Program-made: the position numbers and the translations under genes
Notes under the pieces: generated by a model
What the model was told of the DNA's origin: nothing
The model's input: the letters and a program-made list of their open reading frames with translations, nothing else
Database searches by the model: none
Shown here: positions 24,639-33,152 of the stretch, piece by piece
Layout of the letters: every line of letters begins with the position of its first letter
Numbering within the stretch: the first letter of the stretch is position 1
Origin: Vulcanimicrobiota bacterium
Lineage (GTDB): Bacteria; Vulcanimicrobiota; Vulcanimicrobiia; Eremiobacterales; Eremiobacteraceae
Assembly: GCA_013290125.1 (NCBI GenBank)
Contig: JABCYQ010000011.1
Coordinates: forward strand, 26,699-90,698
DNA length: 64,000 nt
Direction of reading: 5' to 3'

Positions 24639-26231
24639 ATGGCTCCGGTGATGCCGGTGCCGTTGCGGCAACTGCTGTCCGGAGTGAGCGGCGTCCGGAT
24701 CCGCGGCAATGCCGAGATACCTATCTCCTCGATCTCCGTCGACTCCCGGCGCATCGAATCAGGTGCGCTGTTCGTCTGTTTGCAAGGCGCGCACGACGAT
24801 GGACATGCGCACGCCGCGCAAGCCGTCGCCGCCGGCGCCAGCGCCGTTCTCGCGATGTCTGATCACGCTGACATATCTGAAGGGGCCAACCAGCCTGAAG
24901 GGGCCGACGCTAGTCGGCCCGCTATCGCATTTTCTGAAGGGGCCGACGCAAGTCGGCCCGCCATCGCCGTCGCTTCGGATATCCCGCTCGCATTCGTTCC
25001 GGACACGCTGCGCGCGCTCTCCGTTGCTGCAGCCGAATTGTATGGGCATCCATCGGACGACCTCACCGTCGTCGGCGTCACCGGCACGAACGGCAAAACC
25101 ACGACGACGCGATTTCTCGAAGCGATCATGGCTGCAGCGGGCACACCGTTCGGCCTCATCGGCACGCTCGGCGCTCGGCTCATCGGTGCGTTCGAATCGC
25201 CGTTGCCAAATACGACGCCCTTCGCACACGAACTGCAGCGATTGCTCGCCGCGTTTCGCGACGCCGGCGCGCGCGGCGCGATCATGGAAGTTTCGAGTCA
25301 CGCGCTCGTGCAGCATCGCGTGGACGATGTGGATTTCGATGTCGCCGTCCTGACCAATATCACGCAAGATCATCTTGACTTTCACAAGACATTTGATGCG
25401 TATCGTGCGGCAAAAGCGCGGCTCTTCGAGGACGTGACTCGCGGCGGCCGAAAAAGTCCTGGTGTGCGCGTCATCAACCTCGACGATCCCGAAGGCCGCC
25501 GGCTCGCGATGACGAGCGGCCGGACGCTGACCTATGCCGTGAACAATACCGATGCGGTACTGACCGCGACGGACGTCGTTATCGAGCGCGACGGCTCGAC
25601 GTTTTCGGTGCCCGCCTTGCGGCCGGCGCCGTTTTCCGTTAGTCTGCCGGGTCCGTTCAACGTCGCCAATGCGCTTGCGGCGATCGCCGCCGCGTGCGCT
25701 TTGGATGTCGACGTCGAAGCCATCGCCGACGGCATCGAGGCTGTGACGGATGTGCCGGGGCGCATGTCGCGCGTAGCAGCGCGCGATCTCGGCGTGTACG
25801 TGGACTACGCTCACACACCCGACGCATTGCGCAACGTGTTGACGGCTGCACGCGCGCTCACAACAGGTAGGCTCATCTGCGTTTTCGGCTGCGGCGGCGA
25901 CCGCGATGCGGCGAAGCGGCCGCTCATGGGTGCTATCGCTCGCGAATTGGCAGATCGCGTCATCGTGACCGACGACAATCCGCGCAGCGAGGATCCGTCT
26001 TTGATCCGAGAGGCGATCGTAGCCGGTATGCGCGATGGCCGCGGCGGCGAGTTCGACGTGATCGCCAATCGTGCCGCGGCGATCGACCGCGCGATCGAAT
26101 CGGCCCGCGACGGCGATGCGGTGATCATCGCCGGCAAAGGCCACGAGCCGTATCAGTTGATCGGCGATCAGGTCCTGCCGTTCTCCGACGCCGCAGTCGC
26201 GCGCGAAGCGCTCGATAGGCACGGCCGGTGA
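24639..26231 (+). CDS. murE: UDP-MurNAc-L-Ala-D-Glu:meso-diaminopimelate ligase, with repeat-encoded insert
   Basis: 530 residues. Adds the third amino acid to the peptidoglycan stem peptide. The ATP loop GTNGKTTTT starts at G149. The motif DNPR (446-449) is the one that selects meso-diaminopimelate rather than lysine. The domain order is N-terminal substrate domain, central ATPase, C-terminal ligase domain. Residues 80-110 (SEGANQPEGAD... to ...ASRPAIA) are encoded by two or three inserted family-A palindromes (24876-24968). They lie in the loop between VLAMSDHADI and VASDIPLAFV of the N-terminal domain. The enzyme should tolerate this surface loop. It overlaps murF by four bases (GTGA). Confidence 0.96.
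   Translation: MAPVMPVPLRQLLSGVSGVRIRGNAEIPISSISVDSRRIESGALFVCLQGAHDDGHAHAAQAVAAGASAVLAMSDHADISEGANQPEGADASRPAIAFSEGADASRPAIAVASDIPLAFVPDTLRALSVAAAELYGHPSDDLTVVGVTGTNGKTTTTRFLEAIMAAAGTPFGLIGTLGARLIGAFESPLPNTTPFAHELQRLLAAFRDAGARGAIMEVSSHALVQHRVDDVDFDVAVLTNITQDHLDFHKTFDAYRAAKARLFEDVTRGGRKSPGVRVINLDDPEGRRLAMTSGRTLTYAVNNTDAVLTATDVVIERDGSTFSVPALRPAPFSVSLPGPFNVANALAAIAAACALDVDVEAIADGIEAVTDVPGRMSRVAARDLGVYVDYAHTPDALRNVLTAARALTTGRLICVFGCGGDRDAAKRPLMGAIARELADRVIVTDDNPRSEDPSLIREAIVAGMRDGRGGEFDVIANRAAAIDRAIESARDGDAVIIAGKGHEPYQLIGDQVLPFSDAAVAREALDRHGR
24876..24968 (+). repeat. Family-A palindromes inserted in frame in murE
   Basis: 93 bases, a multiple of three. A partial copy (CTGAAGGGGCCAACC) precedes two complete copies with stems GGGCCGAC/GTCGGCCC and loops GCTA and GCAA. 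Each full copy is translated as SEGADASRPAIA or nearly so. The surrounding protein aligns with normal MurE once these 31 residues are removed. Confidence 0.9.
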
Positions 26232-27625
26232 GCACGCTTTCGCTCGCGGATTTCGCCAAGGCGGCGCGTTCGACGTGGCGCGGGCCCGAGACCGATCTCG
26301 GTGCGCCGTTTCGTCCAAGCACCGACTCGCGCACGATCGCGCTCGGCGAAGTCTTCGTCGCGCTGCGCGGTCCATCGTTCGACGGCAATGCGTTTGCAAA
26401 GGCGGCGCTTGCGCGCGGCTGCCGTGCACTCGTCCTCGATGATACCGCCGCCGTGCCTGATCCGAGCCCAGTTCCATACATGTTGGTTACGGACGCAAAA
26501 GCTGCATACATCGCCGGCGCCGCGGCCGCGCGGCGCGCGTCCGACGCGCAAGTCGTCGGCATCACCGGCAGCAATGGCAAGACCACGACGAAAGCCATGG
26601 CGACACAACTGGTCGGTCTGCGTTTCCACACGCTCGCCACGCCGCAGAACGAGAACAACGAGCTCGGCGTGGCGAAGATCTGCTATCTACTTGGCGACGA
26701 CGTCGATGTGGCGATCGTGGAGATGGGCGCGCGCCATCCCGGCGAAATCGCGCAATTGGTGGAGATCGCAGCTCCGGATGTCGGCGTGTTGACAAATGTC
26801 GGCGAAGCGCATCTCGAATATTTCGAAGACCGAGAAGATCTCGCGCGCACGAAATTCGCGCTATTCGCGGGCGACGCTCGCGCCGTCTGCAATGCGGGCG
26901 ACGAGTGGTCGCGCATGCTCGCCGCCGAAGAAGGCATCGATAAGGATGCGCTCTGGATCCGTCTGGCGGGCGATCACGCGGTGGCCGGTCGCACGCTGGA
27001 AGCCAGTCAGCCGAAAGATGGTCATGTCGAAGTTACGTACGGCGCACTGCACGCGTGGGTCGAGTGGCATCTCGCGGGCGAGCATCATCTTCGCGACGCG
27101 CTGCTCGCCGCGGGCGCGGCGATCATGTGCGGCGTCTCGTTCGAAGCTGCGGCAGCCGGCTTTGGCGCGCTGCATCTTCCCGAAGGACGCTTCGAATTGC
27201 ACGCGCTGCCGTCCGGCGCGACATGTGTGTACGATGCCTACAACGCGAACCCGACATCTGTTGCGCATGCGTTGCTCGCGTTCGCAGACATTCCGGCGCA
27301 GCGTCGCTTTGCCGTTCTCGGCAGCATGGCAGAACTCGGTCCGGAAGTCGAAGCGATGCATCGCGCGACCGGCGCCGCGGCAGCACGCGCTTCCTTGGAC
27401 GCACTGTACTGCGGCGGGCCATACGCGCGCGCGCTGATCGAGGGCGCGCGCAAAGCGGGCATGCCTGAGGCGTCAGTTAGGCAGTACGAGTCCAATTCGG
27501 AGATCGCCGCTGTTCTCGCGAACACGCTTCGCTCGGGCGATGCAGTGCTGCTCAAAGGTTCGCGCGTACAACGGATGGAGGAGATACTGCAGGCGCTGCT
27601 GGCCGGCGAGAAGCGCGCGTCATGA
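26228..27625 (+). CDS. murF: UDP-MurNAc-tripeptide:D-Ala-D-Ala ligase
   Basis: 465 residues. Adds D-alanyl-D-alanine to the UDP-muramoyl tripeptide. DSRTIALGEVFVALRG is the N-terminal UDP-binding region, the ATP loop GITGSNGKTTTK is near residue 113, and ATPQNENNELGV is a MurF signature. The C-terminal domain shows YDAYNANPTSVAHAL. The start is GTG, in a GTGA overlap with murE. The stop overlaps the next gene by ATGA. The whole segment is tightly coupled. Confidence 0.96.
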   Translation: MSTLSLADFAKAARSTWRGPETDLGAPFRPSTDSRTIALGEVFVALRGPSFDGNAFAKAALARGCRALVLDDTAAVPDPSPVPYMLVTDAKAAYIAGAAAARRASDAQVVGITGSNGKTTTKAMATQLVGLRFHTLATPQNENNELGVAKICYLLGDDVDVAIVEMGARHPGEIAQLVEIAAPDVGVLTNVGEAHLEYFEDREDLARTKFALFAGDARAVCNAGDEWSRMLAAEEGIDKDALWIRLAGDHAVAGRTLEASQPKDGHVEVTYGALHAWVEWHLAGEHHLRDALLAAGAAIMCGVSFEAAAAGFGALHLPEGRFELHALPSGATCVYDAYNANPTSVAHALLAFADIPAQRRFAVLGSMAELGPEVEAMHRATGAAAARASLDALYCGGPYARALIEGARKAGMPEASVRQYESNSEIAAVLANTLRSGDAVLLKGSRVQRMEEILQALLAGEKRAS

Positions 27626-28338
27626 ATCGTCGCACGTTTGTCGTCGCGCCGCCGGGACTTCCGCCGCGCATCGTCGCCATCCCCGTGCGCACGCCGCTCG
27701 TGCGCAAGGGCGACGACCTGCCTGCGCTTATCGCGCAATGCGTTCATGGCATCGCTTCTGCAGAAGACGTCGTCTGCGTTTCAGAGACAGCCGTCGCGAT
27801 CGCTCAAGGCCGATCTGTCGCCGCGGAATTCGTGCGGCCGACGCTGCTCGCGCGACTGCTCGCCGAACGCGCCGGCCCGTACGCAACCGTCAATCAACCC
27901 GAATCCATGCAGCTGGTGATGGACAACGTTGGCGCATGGAAAGTGCTGTATGCATCCGCCGCTTCGGCCGCCGGAAAACTCGTCGGCCGTCACGGAGACT
28001 TCTATCGCATTCTCGGGTCGGCCGTCGCCGAGATCGATGGCTACACCGGCACGATGCCGCCGTATGAGCGGCACATCGTCTTTGGTCCGGAGCGGCCTGG
28101 CGAAGCGGCTGTCGCGATCGCGAACGCATGTGGTGCGCTAGTCGTCATCGTCGACGTCAACGACCTGGCGAAAGTGAATGTCCTCGGGGCAAGTGCGGGC
28201 GTGAATCTCGACGCGGTCATGGCGTGCTTGCGTGAAAATCCGCACGGCAACAGCGATCAGCAGACGCCGATCGTCGTGCTCAAGTATCGACCGCAATCCG
28301 GCTCGCCGCCGCAAAGCCCGTTTAGGGTGCGCTCCTGA
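27622..28338 (+). CDS. F420-0:gamma-glutamyl ligase-like protein within the dcw cluster
   Basis: 238 residues. The fold pattern is that of coenzyme F420-0:L-glutamate ligase (CofE). An N-terminal strand and substrate segment (RIVAIPVRTPLVRKGDDL) leads to VVCVSETAVAIAQGRSV, then DNVGAWKVLYASAASAAGKLVGRHGDFYRILG. The last region (GALVVIVDVNDLAKVNVLG) fits the metal-binding aspartates and asparagine of that family. CofE adds glutamate to a phospholactate-linked flavin, but here the gene sits between murF and mraY with four- and one-base overlaps. A role in the cell-wall pathway is therefore likely, for example amide-bond formation on a precursor. That is inference; the true substrate is unknown. 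Confidence 0.75.
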   Translation: MNRRTFVVAPPGLPPRIVAIPVRTPLVRKGDDLPALIAQCVHGIASAEDVVCVSETAVAIAQGRSVAAEFVRPTLLARLLAERAGPYATVNQPESMQLVMDNVGAWKVLYASAASAAGKLVGRHGDFYRILGSAVAEIDGYTGTMPPYERHIVFGPERPGEAAVAIANACGALVVIVDVNDLAKVNVLGASAGVNLDAVMACLRENPHGNSDQQTPIVVLKYRPQSGSPPQSPFRVRS

Positions 28339-29402
28339 TGTGCAACGCGGATCAGTTCGCATCCCACTACGAATTGTGGGGCATCTACTACTCGCAGAAC
28401 TCCCCGACGTTCTGGCCTTCATTCGTTTGGCTGGCCATGGTCGGATCGCTCGTCGCTCTTGCAGTGATACCGGCGTTGATAAACGCGCAGCGAGCGGCAG
28501 CGCTAGGCCAACAAGTATATGGACTTGGTCCTGCGGCGCATCTTGCAAAACAGGGTACGCCCACGATGGGCGGCGTGGCCTTCGTCGTCGCCGCAATTGC
28601 GGCATCCGCCTACATAGCCTCCGTTAACCGCGGCTATTTCGGCACTTCGACGCTCGAGGTCGTAGTCGCAACGGCGTTTATCGGGTTTGTTGACGACTAC
28701 CTGAAAGTAAGACGCCGGACACCGCTGGGTCTGCGAGCGCGCACTAAAATTCTGCTCCTGACGATCATCGCCGTGTTCCTGGCAGTCAAGTTCCGCGAAA
28801 GCGGCGTTACCGATTGTGTTGGCGCCTTGTTGCAAGGCGCCAATCAGTGGTGGTTTGGGCACTCAGTTCATCTGCCGACCGCGTGGTACTTCATTCTGAC
28901 TATCGCTGCGTTCGTCGGATGTGCTAACGCCGTGAATCTCACCGACGGAGTTGACGGACTTGCAAGTTCGGTCGCGTTGCCTCCACTGATCGCGCTATCG
29001 ATCATAGACTTCAACGGGATCGGAATTGCGGTCGCCGGGGCGATCCTTGTTTTCTTCTTCTTTAATAGGCACCCGGCCAAGATATTTATGGGTGACACCG
29101 GGTCACTGATGATCGGAGCACTCCTCGCATTTCTCGCTCTCCAAACTCACCTATTGCTCTTGCTGCCTTTGCTAGGCATCGTCTTCGTCGCCGAAGCGCT
29201 CTCCGTCATTATCCAAGTAGTCTCGTTCAAACTCACGGGCAAGCGCGTTTTCAAAATGAGCCCGCTGCATCATCACTTCGAGCTTTCGGGGTGGAGTGAG
29301 CAGCAGATCACGCGGACCTTTGCGCTGGTGTCATGGCTTGCCACCGTGATATTTTGCGCCATTCTCTACTTTTCGAATATGAGGGTCGCGGGCGGCCCGT
29401 GA
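28338..29402 (+). CDS. mraY: Phospho-MurNAc-pentapeptide transferase
   Basis: 354 residues, about ten transmembrane helices. Transfers phospho-MurNAc-pentapeptide to undecaprenyl phosphate to make lipid I. HLAKQGTPTMGG, the catalytic aspartates in GFVDDYLKV (about 118-119), NAVNLTDGVDGLA, GDTGSL and MSPLHHHFE are the family signatures. The base composition appears less GC-rich than the flanking mur genes, but the sequence is standard. Start ATG shares one base with the previous stop (TGATG); the end overlaps murD (GTGA). Confidence 0.96.
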   Translation: MCNADQFASHYELWGIYYSQNSPTFWPSFVWLAMVGSLVALAVIPALINAQRAAALGQQVYGLGPAAHLAKQGTPTMGGVAFVVAAIAASAYIASVNRGYFGTSTLEVVVATAFIGFVDDYLKVRRRTPLGLRARTKILLLTIIAVFLAVKFRESGVTDCVGALLQGANQWWFGHSVHLPTAWYFILTIAAFVGCANAVNLTDGVDGLASSVALPPLIALSIIDFNGIGIAVAGAILVFFFFNRHPAKIFMGDTGSLMIGALLAFLALQTHLLLLLPLLGIVFVAEALSVIIQVVSFKLTGKRVFKMSPLHHHFELSGWSEQQITRTFALVSWLATVIFCAILYFSNMRVAGGP

Positions 29403-30805
29403 CGAACACACGTTCGAGCATGTTCGACGCAACGGATTCCGTCATCGTCATCGGAGTCGGCCGCAGCGGTTTGGCCACGGCCGAGGTCCTGCGTGCCCGC
29501 GGCGCTTCCGTGGTGGCATTCGACGACAAACCGCCGGAGAAGCTGAATAAAGAGCGCGACATCCTGGCCAAGCTGGGCGTGCCTTTGCTCGCCTCGGGCG
29601 AGCTCGCCAAGGCAATCGGCGCCGCCACTGGGGCCGTGCTTTCGCCCGGCGTGCCGCTCAACCACCCTGCCGTTCTCGCGATTTCACGAGCCGGCGTGCC
29701 GGTCTACTCGGAAATCGAAGTCGCGTACCGCCTCTGCGATGCACCGATCATCGCGGTCACCGGCAGCAAGGGCAAGTCAACCACGACCGCGCTCATCGGC
29801 CATCTGCTCCGCGCCGACGGACGCAAAGTGCACGTGGGCGGCAACATCGGCGATCCGCTGATCAAGAAAACCGTCGCGGCGGGTCACGACGATTGGGTTG
29901 TCGCGGAAGTCTCGAGCTTCCAACTCGAATCCATCCGCGAATTCCGACCGCGCATCAGCGTGCTGCTCAATTTATCGCCCGATCATCTCGATCGCTATCC
30001 GTCCATGGAAGAATACGGCGAAGCCAAGTATCGCATTTTCGCAAATCAGGGCGACGGCGACGTCTTCGTCGGCAACATGGACGACGAGACCGGTGCGCGG
30101 CTGCGCGCCGGAGTGCGGACGATTCCGTGCAAGAGGCTCTGGTTCTCGCTCTCCGGTCAGAAGGGTGCCGACGCGTTCTACCGCGATGGCGTGTTGCACT
30201 GGCGCGGCGATGGCGTGCGGCCCGATGGCGAACTCGTAGCGGCAAACGAACTGCATTTGCGCGGCGCGCACAACGTGGAGAATGCGCTTGCGGCATCGCT
30301 TGCGGCGCTCGCCGCGGGAGCGAGCGTCAAGGCGGTCCGCGATGGCCTGCGCTCGTTTCTTCCTTTACCGCACCGGCTGCAACCGATCGCAAACGCAGAC
30401 GGCATCTCCTGGATCGACGACAGCAAGGCCACAAATCCCGACGCGGTCGTGAAAGCGCTCGAAGCGTTCACGGAGCCGATCGTCCTCATTGCCGGCGGCA
30501 AACCGAAGAACACCGAATTCGGCACGATGTGCAGCGCGATATCCAAACGCGTCAAAGCCGCCGTGCTCATCGGCGAATCGGCGCAGTTGATCGGGCGCGC
30601 GCTGCGCGGCCCGCTCGTGGCCTACGCAAAATCCATGGATGAGGCAGTGGAAGCGGCATTCGGACTCGCAAAATCCGGCGACGTCGTGCTGCTCTCACCC
30701 GGTTGCGCTTCCTTCGACATGTTCGACAGCGCCGAACAGCGCGGCGAAAAATTCGCAGCCGCCGTAAAAGCAAGAGTCGAAGGCAACGGAGTGCACGCCG
30801 GATGA
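29399..30805 (+). CDS. murD: UDP-MurNAc-L-alanine:D-glutamate ligase
   Basis: 468 residues. Adds D-glutamate to UDP-MurNAc-L-alanine. The N-terminal Rossmann-like segment is VIVIGVGRSGLATAEVL, the ATP loop TGSKGKSTTT lies near residue 120, and SSFQLESI and LNLSPDHLDRY are MurD signatures. I start it at the GTG at 29399, which overlaps the mraY stop as GTGA; longer upstream starts lie inside mraY. It overlaps ftsW by four bases (ATGA). Confidence 0.95.
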   Translation: MTNTRSSMFDATDSVIVIGVGRSGLATAEVLRARGASVVAFDDKPPEKLNKERDILAKLGVPLLASGELAKAIGAATGAVLSPGVPLNHPAVLAISRAGVPVYSEIEVAYRLCDAPIIAVTGSKGKSTTTALIGHLLRADGRKVHVGGNIGDPLIKKTVAAGHDDWVVAEVSSFQLESIREFRPRISVLLNLSPDHLDRYPSMEEYGEAKYRIFANQGDGDVFVGNMDDETGARLRAGVRTIPCKRLWFSLSGQKGADAFYRDGVLHWRGDGVRPDGELVAANELHLRGAHNVENALAASLAALAAGASVKAVRDGLRSFLPLPHRLQPIANADGISWIDDSKATNPDAVVKALEAFTEPIVLIAGGKPKNTEFGTMCSAISKRVKAAVLIGESAQLIGRALRGPLVAYAKSMDEAVEAAFGLAKSGDVVLLSPGCASFDMFDSAEQRGEKFAAAVKARVEGNGVHAG

Positions 30806-32025
30806 TGCAGCGTCGGCCGGCAGATCCTCTCCTGCTCGCAGTCGTCGGCGCGCTCGTCGCGACCGGCGCAGTCATGGTCTTCTCGGCATCGTCGGTCGAA
30901 GGCATGACGGACTTCCACGACCCGGCCTACTTCCTCAAGCGCGACCTTCTCTGGCTCGCGCTCGGCGGCGCGGCCGCGTGGGTCGGGATGAAAATGGATT
31001 ACGGCAGTCTGCGCAAAGCCGCGCCATGGTTGTTCGGTATCGCCGTCGCGTTACTCGCGCTCGTGCTCGTTCCCGGCATCGGCGCCATGGAGGGCGGCGC
31101 GCAACGTTGGTTCGCGTTCAAGTCGTTCTCGTTCGAGCCGTCCGAGTTCGCAAAGCTTGCCGTCGTGATCATGCTCGCGAAGATATTCGCCGATCGCGAG
31201 GATGGCGCGCTCTCGTTCAACCGCGCGGGTTTTCCGGCGCTGATCTGCGTTGGGATCTGCTTCGGTCTCGTGATCCGCGAGCCGGACTTCGGAACCGCAT
31301 CGCTCTTCGTCATCACCGCCACCGTGATGCTCTACGTCGCCGGCGCGAAGATCACACATCTCTTGACCATGATGGCCGTCGGCATTCCCACGCTGCTGCT
31401 CTTCGTCTACTCAAGTCCATACAGACGCGACCGCTTCACCGCGTTCTTGCATCCGTGGAACGACCCGCAAGGCACGGGCTATCACATCATCCAGTCGCTG
31501 CTCGCGCTGGGATCGGGCGGCTGGCACGGGCTCGGGCTGGGCGAGAGCCGTCAGAAGTTCGGCTACTTGCCCGAACAATATACCGACTTCATCTACGCGA
31601 TCATCGGCGAAGAGCTGGGCTTCATCGGTGCGGCGATCGTGCTCGCGCTCTTCCTCGCGCTTGCGTATCGCGGTGTGCGGATCGCGATGAAGTCGGACGA
31701 TCGTTTCGGTTACTATCTCGCCATCGGTATCACCGCGTCGATCGTGCTGCAAGCGCTCGTCAACATCGGCGTCGTCACCTCGACCTGGCCCGTCACCGGC
31801 GTGCCGCTGCCGTTCATCTCTTACGGCGGCACATCGCTCTTCATCAGTCTGTTCGGCGTCGGCATCATCGCCGGCGTTTCGCGCGGTCGGTCGCGGGCGG
31901 CATTGGCCGCCGACACTCGAGCGCGAGAGGACGACGATGCGTATTTTGCTCGCGGGAGGCGGCACCGGCGGTCATCTGTACCCCGCGTTGTCACTCGCCA
32001 GAGCGCTCTCCGGCGCGCCCGCTGA
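30802..32025 (+). CDS. ftsW: Lipid II polymerase FtsW (SEDS family)
   Basis: 407 residues from the ATG that overlaps the murD stop; about ten transmembrane helices. SEDS glycosyltransferase that polymerises septal glycan with FtsI. Visible signatures are VFSASSVEG near the N-terminus, EPSEFAKLAVVIMLAK and REPDFGTASL with the catalytic aspartate region. QSLLALGSGGWHGLGLG, DFIYAIIGEELGFIG and GVPLPFISYGGTSL follow. After the last helix a basic tail of about 28 residues is encoded in the 89 bases that also encode the start of murG. Confidence 0.95.
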   Translation: MMQRRPADPLLLAVVGALVATGAVMVFSASSVEGMTDFHDPAYFLKRDLLWLALGGAAAWVGMKMDYGSLRKAAPWLFGIAVALLALVLVPGIGAMEGGAQRWFAFKSFSFEPSEFAKLAVVIMLAKIFADREDGALSFNRAGFPALICVGICFGLVIREPDFGTASLFVITATVMLYVAGAKITHLLTMMAVGIPTLLLFVYSSPYRRDRFTAFLHPWNDPQGTGYHIIQSLLALGSGGWHGLGLGESRQKFGYLPEQYTDFIYAIIGEELGFIGAAIVLALFLALAYRGVRIAMKSDDRFGYYLAIGITASIVLQALVNIGVVTSTWPVTGVPLPFISYGGTSLFISLFGVGIIAGVSRGRSRAALAADTRAREDDDAYFARGRRHRRSSVPRVVTRQSALRRAR

Positions 32026-33133
32026 CCCCGGCCGGTGCAAACCCGGCGAGACCATACCGCAGATCGAGCTGCACCTCAACCTCGGACCGCGCGAAGGCGC
32101 GCCGTCGATCCTGCTCGTCTCAAGCCACGCCGAACTTGACGCCGGCGTGCTAGCCGAAACGCGGATCGCCACCGCGCGCGTCGCGAGCGGACCGATCTCG
32201 CGCTCTTCGCTGATCGCAGCGGCGGGCGGTCTGGCCGCAAATTCGGTCGGCGTCATGCAGGCGCTGCCGATCGTGGCGCGTTTCAAACCGGATGTCGTGG
32301 TTGCGACCGGCGGATACGCGAGCGTTCCGGTCGTCACGGCCACGGCGCTGTTGCGCACCGCCCGAAGGCTGCCCAAAGTCAAAATTGCAATCGTCGAACC
32401 CAACGCCATGCCCGGCTTGGCGAACCGCACGCTGGCCAACATCGCGGACGAAGTCTGGGGTACGTACGTGGAAACCGGTCCGTACTTTCCCGGAAAGTTC
32501 GTGCGCATCGGCACGCCGATCCGGCCCGAGTTCTATGCGCCGCCCGCGAAGCAAGACGCTCGCCGCCGACTCGGCCTGGACCCCGATCGCCACACGCTCC
32601 TGGTCTTCGGCGGCAGTCAGGGATCGCGCCGCATCAACGTGGCCACAAGCGCAATGGCGGCTCGGCGCCGGCTCCCACCGGACTGGCAAGTGCTGCACGT
32701 GGCAGGCAAGCGCGACTTCGAATGGATGGCGGCGGAGCGCAGATCCGAGCCGAACGACAACCGCTACATCCTGTTGCCGTACTTGGACGACATGGCGCTC
32801 GGCTTTGCCGCTGCCGATGCGGTGGTCTCGCGCGCGGGCGCTTCAACGCTTGCGGAGATCGCAGTCTCGGGCATCGCCTCGATCCTCGTGCCGTACCCGC
32901 ACGCGGCCGAAGACCACCAGACCAAGAACGCGGCGGCCTTCGTCTCGCGCGGTGCTGCGCTGGTCGTCGCCGACGAACGGCTCGATTCCGACGCGCTCTA
33001 TTGGGCGCTCGTCGAACTGCTCGACGACGACAAACGCGAGATCATGGCGGCGGCCGCGCGAGGTTTGTCGCAGCCGCGTGCCTTGCATCACATGGTCGAA
33101 CGCATACTCACGGGAGGCATAGGCAGCCGGTGA
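31937..33133 (+). CDS. murG: Lipid II synthase (GlcNAc transferase MurG)
   Basis: 398 residues. Adds GlcNAc to lipid I to give lipid II on the inner face of the membrane. The N-terminus RILLAGGGTGGHLYPAL carries the first glycine loop, ATGGYASVPV follows, and LLVFGGSQGSRRIN with RAGASTLAEI binds UDP-GlcNAc. An insert of about 25 residues after LARALSG is longer than in E. coli. A GAGAGGA motif seven bases before the ATG supports this start, although it lies 89 bases inside the end of ftsW. Confidence 0.95.
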   Translation: MRILLAGGGTGGHLYPALSLARALSGAPADPGRCKPGETIPQIELHLNLGPREGAPSILLVSSHAELDAGVLAETRIATARVASGPISRSSLIAAAGGLAANSVGVMQALPIVARFKPDVVVATGGYASVPVVTATALLRTARRLPKVKIAIVEPNAMPGLANRTLANIADEVWGTYVETGPYFPGKFVRIGTPIRPEFYAPPAKQDARRRLGLDPDRHTLLVFGGSQGSRRINVATSAMAARRRLPPDWQVLHVAGKRDFEWMAAERRSEPNDNRYILLPYLDDMALGFAAADAVVSRAGASTLAEIAVSGIASILVPYPHAAEDHQTKNAAAFVSRGAALVVADERLDSDALYWALVELLDDDKREIMAAAARGLSQPRALHHMVERILTGGIGSR

Positions 33134-33152
33134 AACAAACAAAAGTGAGCGG

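Noticed and set aside
24759..26477. Long minus-strand open frame (572 codons) across murE and murF
   Set aside because: It is antisense to two well-supported mur genes, is very rich in arginine and histidine, and has no recognisable domain. This is usual shadow coding in GC-rich DNA.
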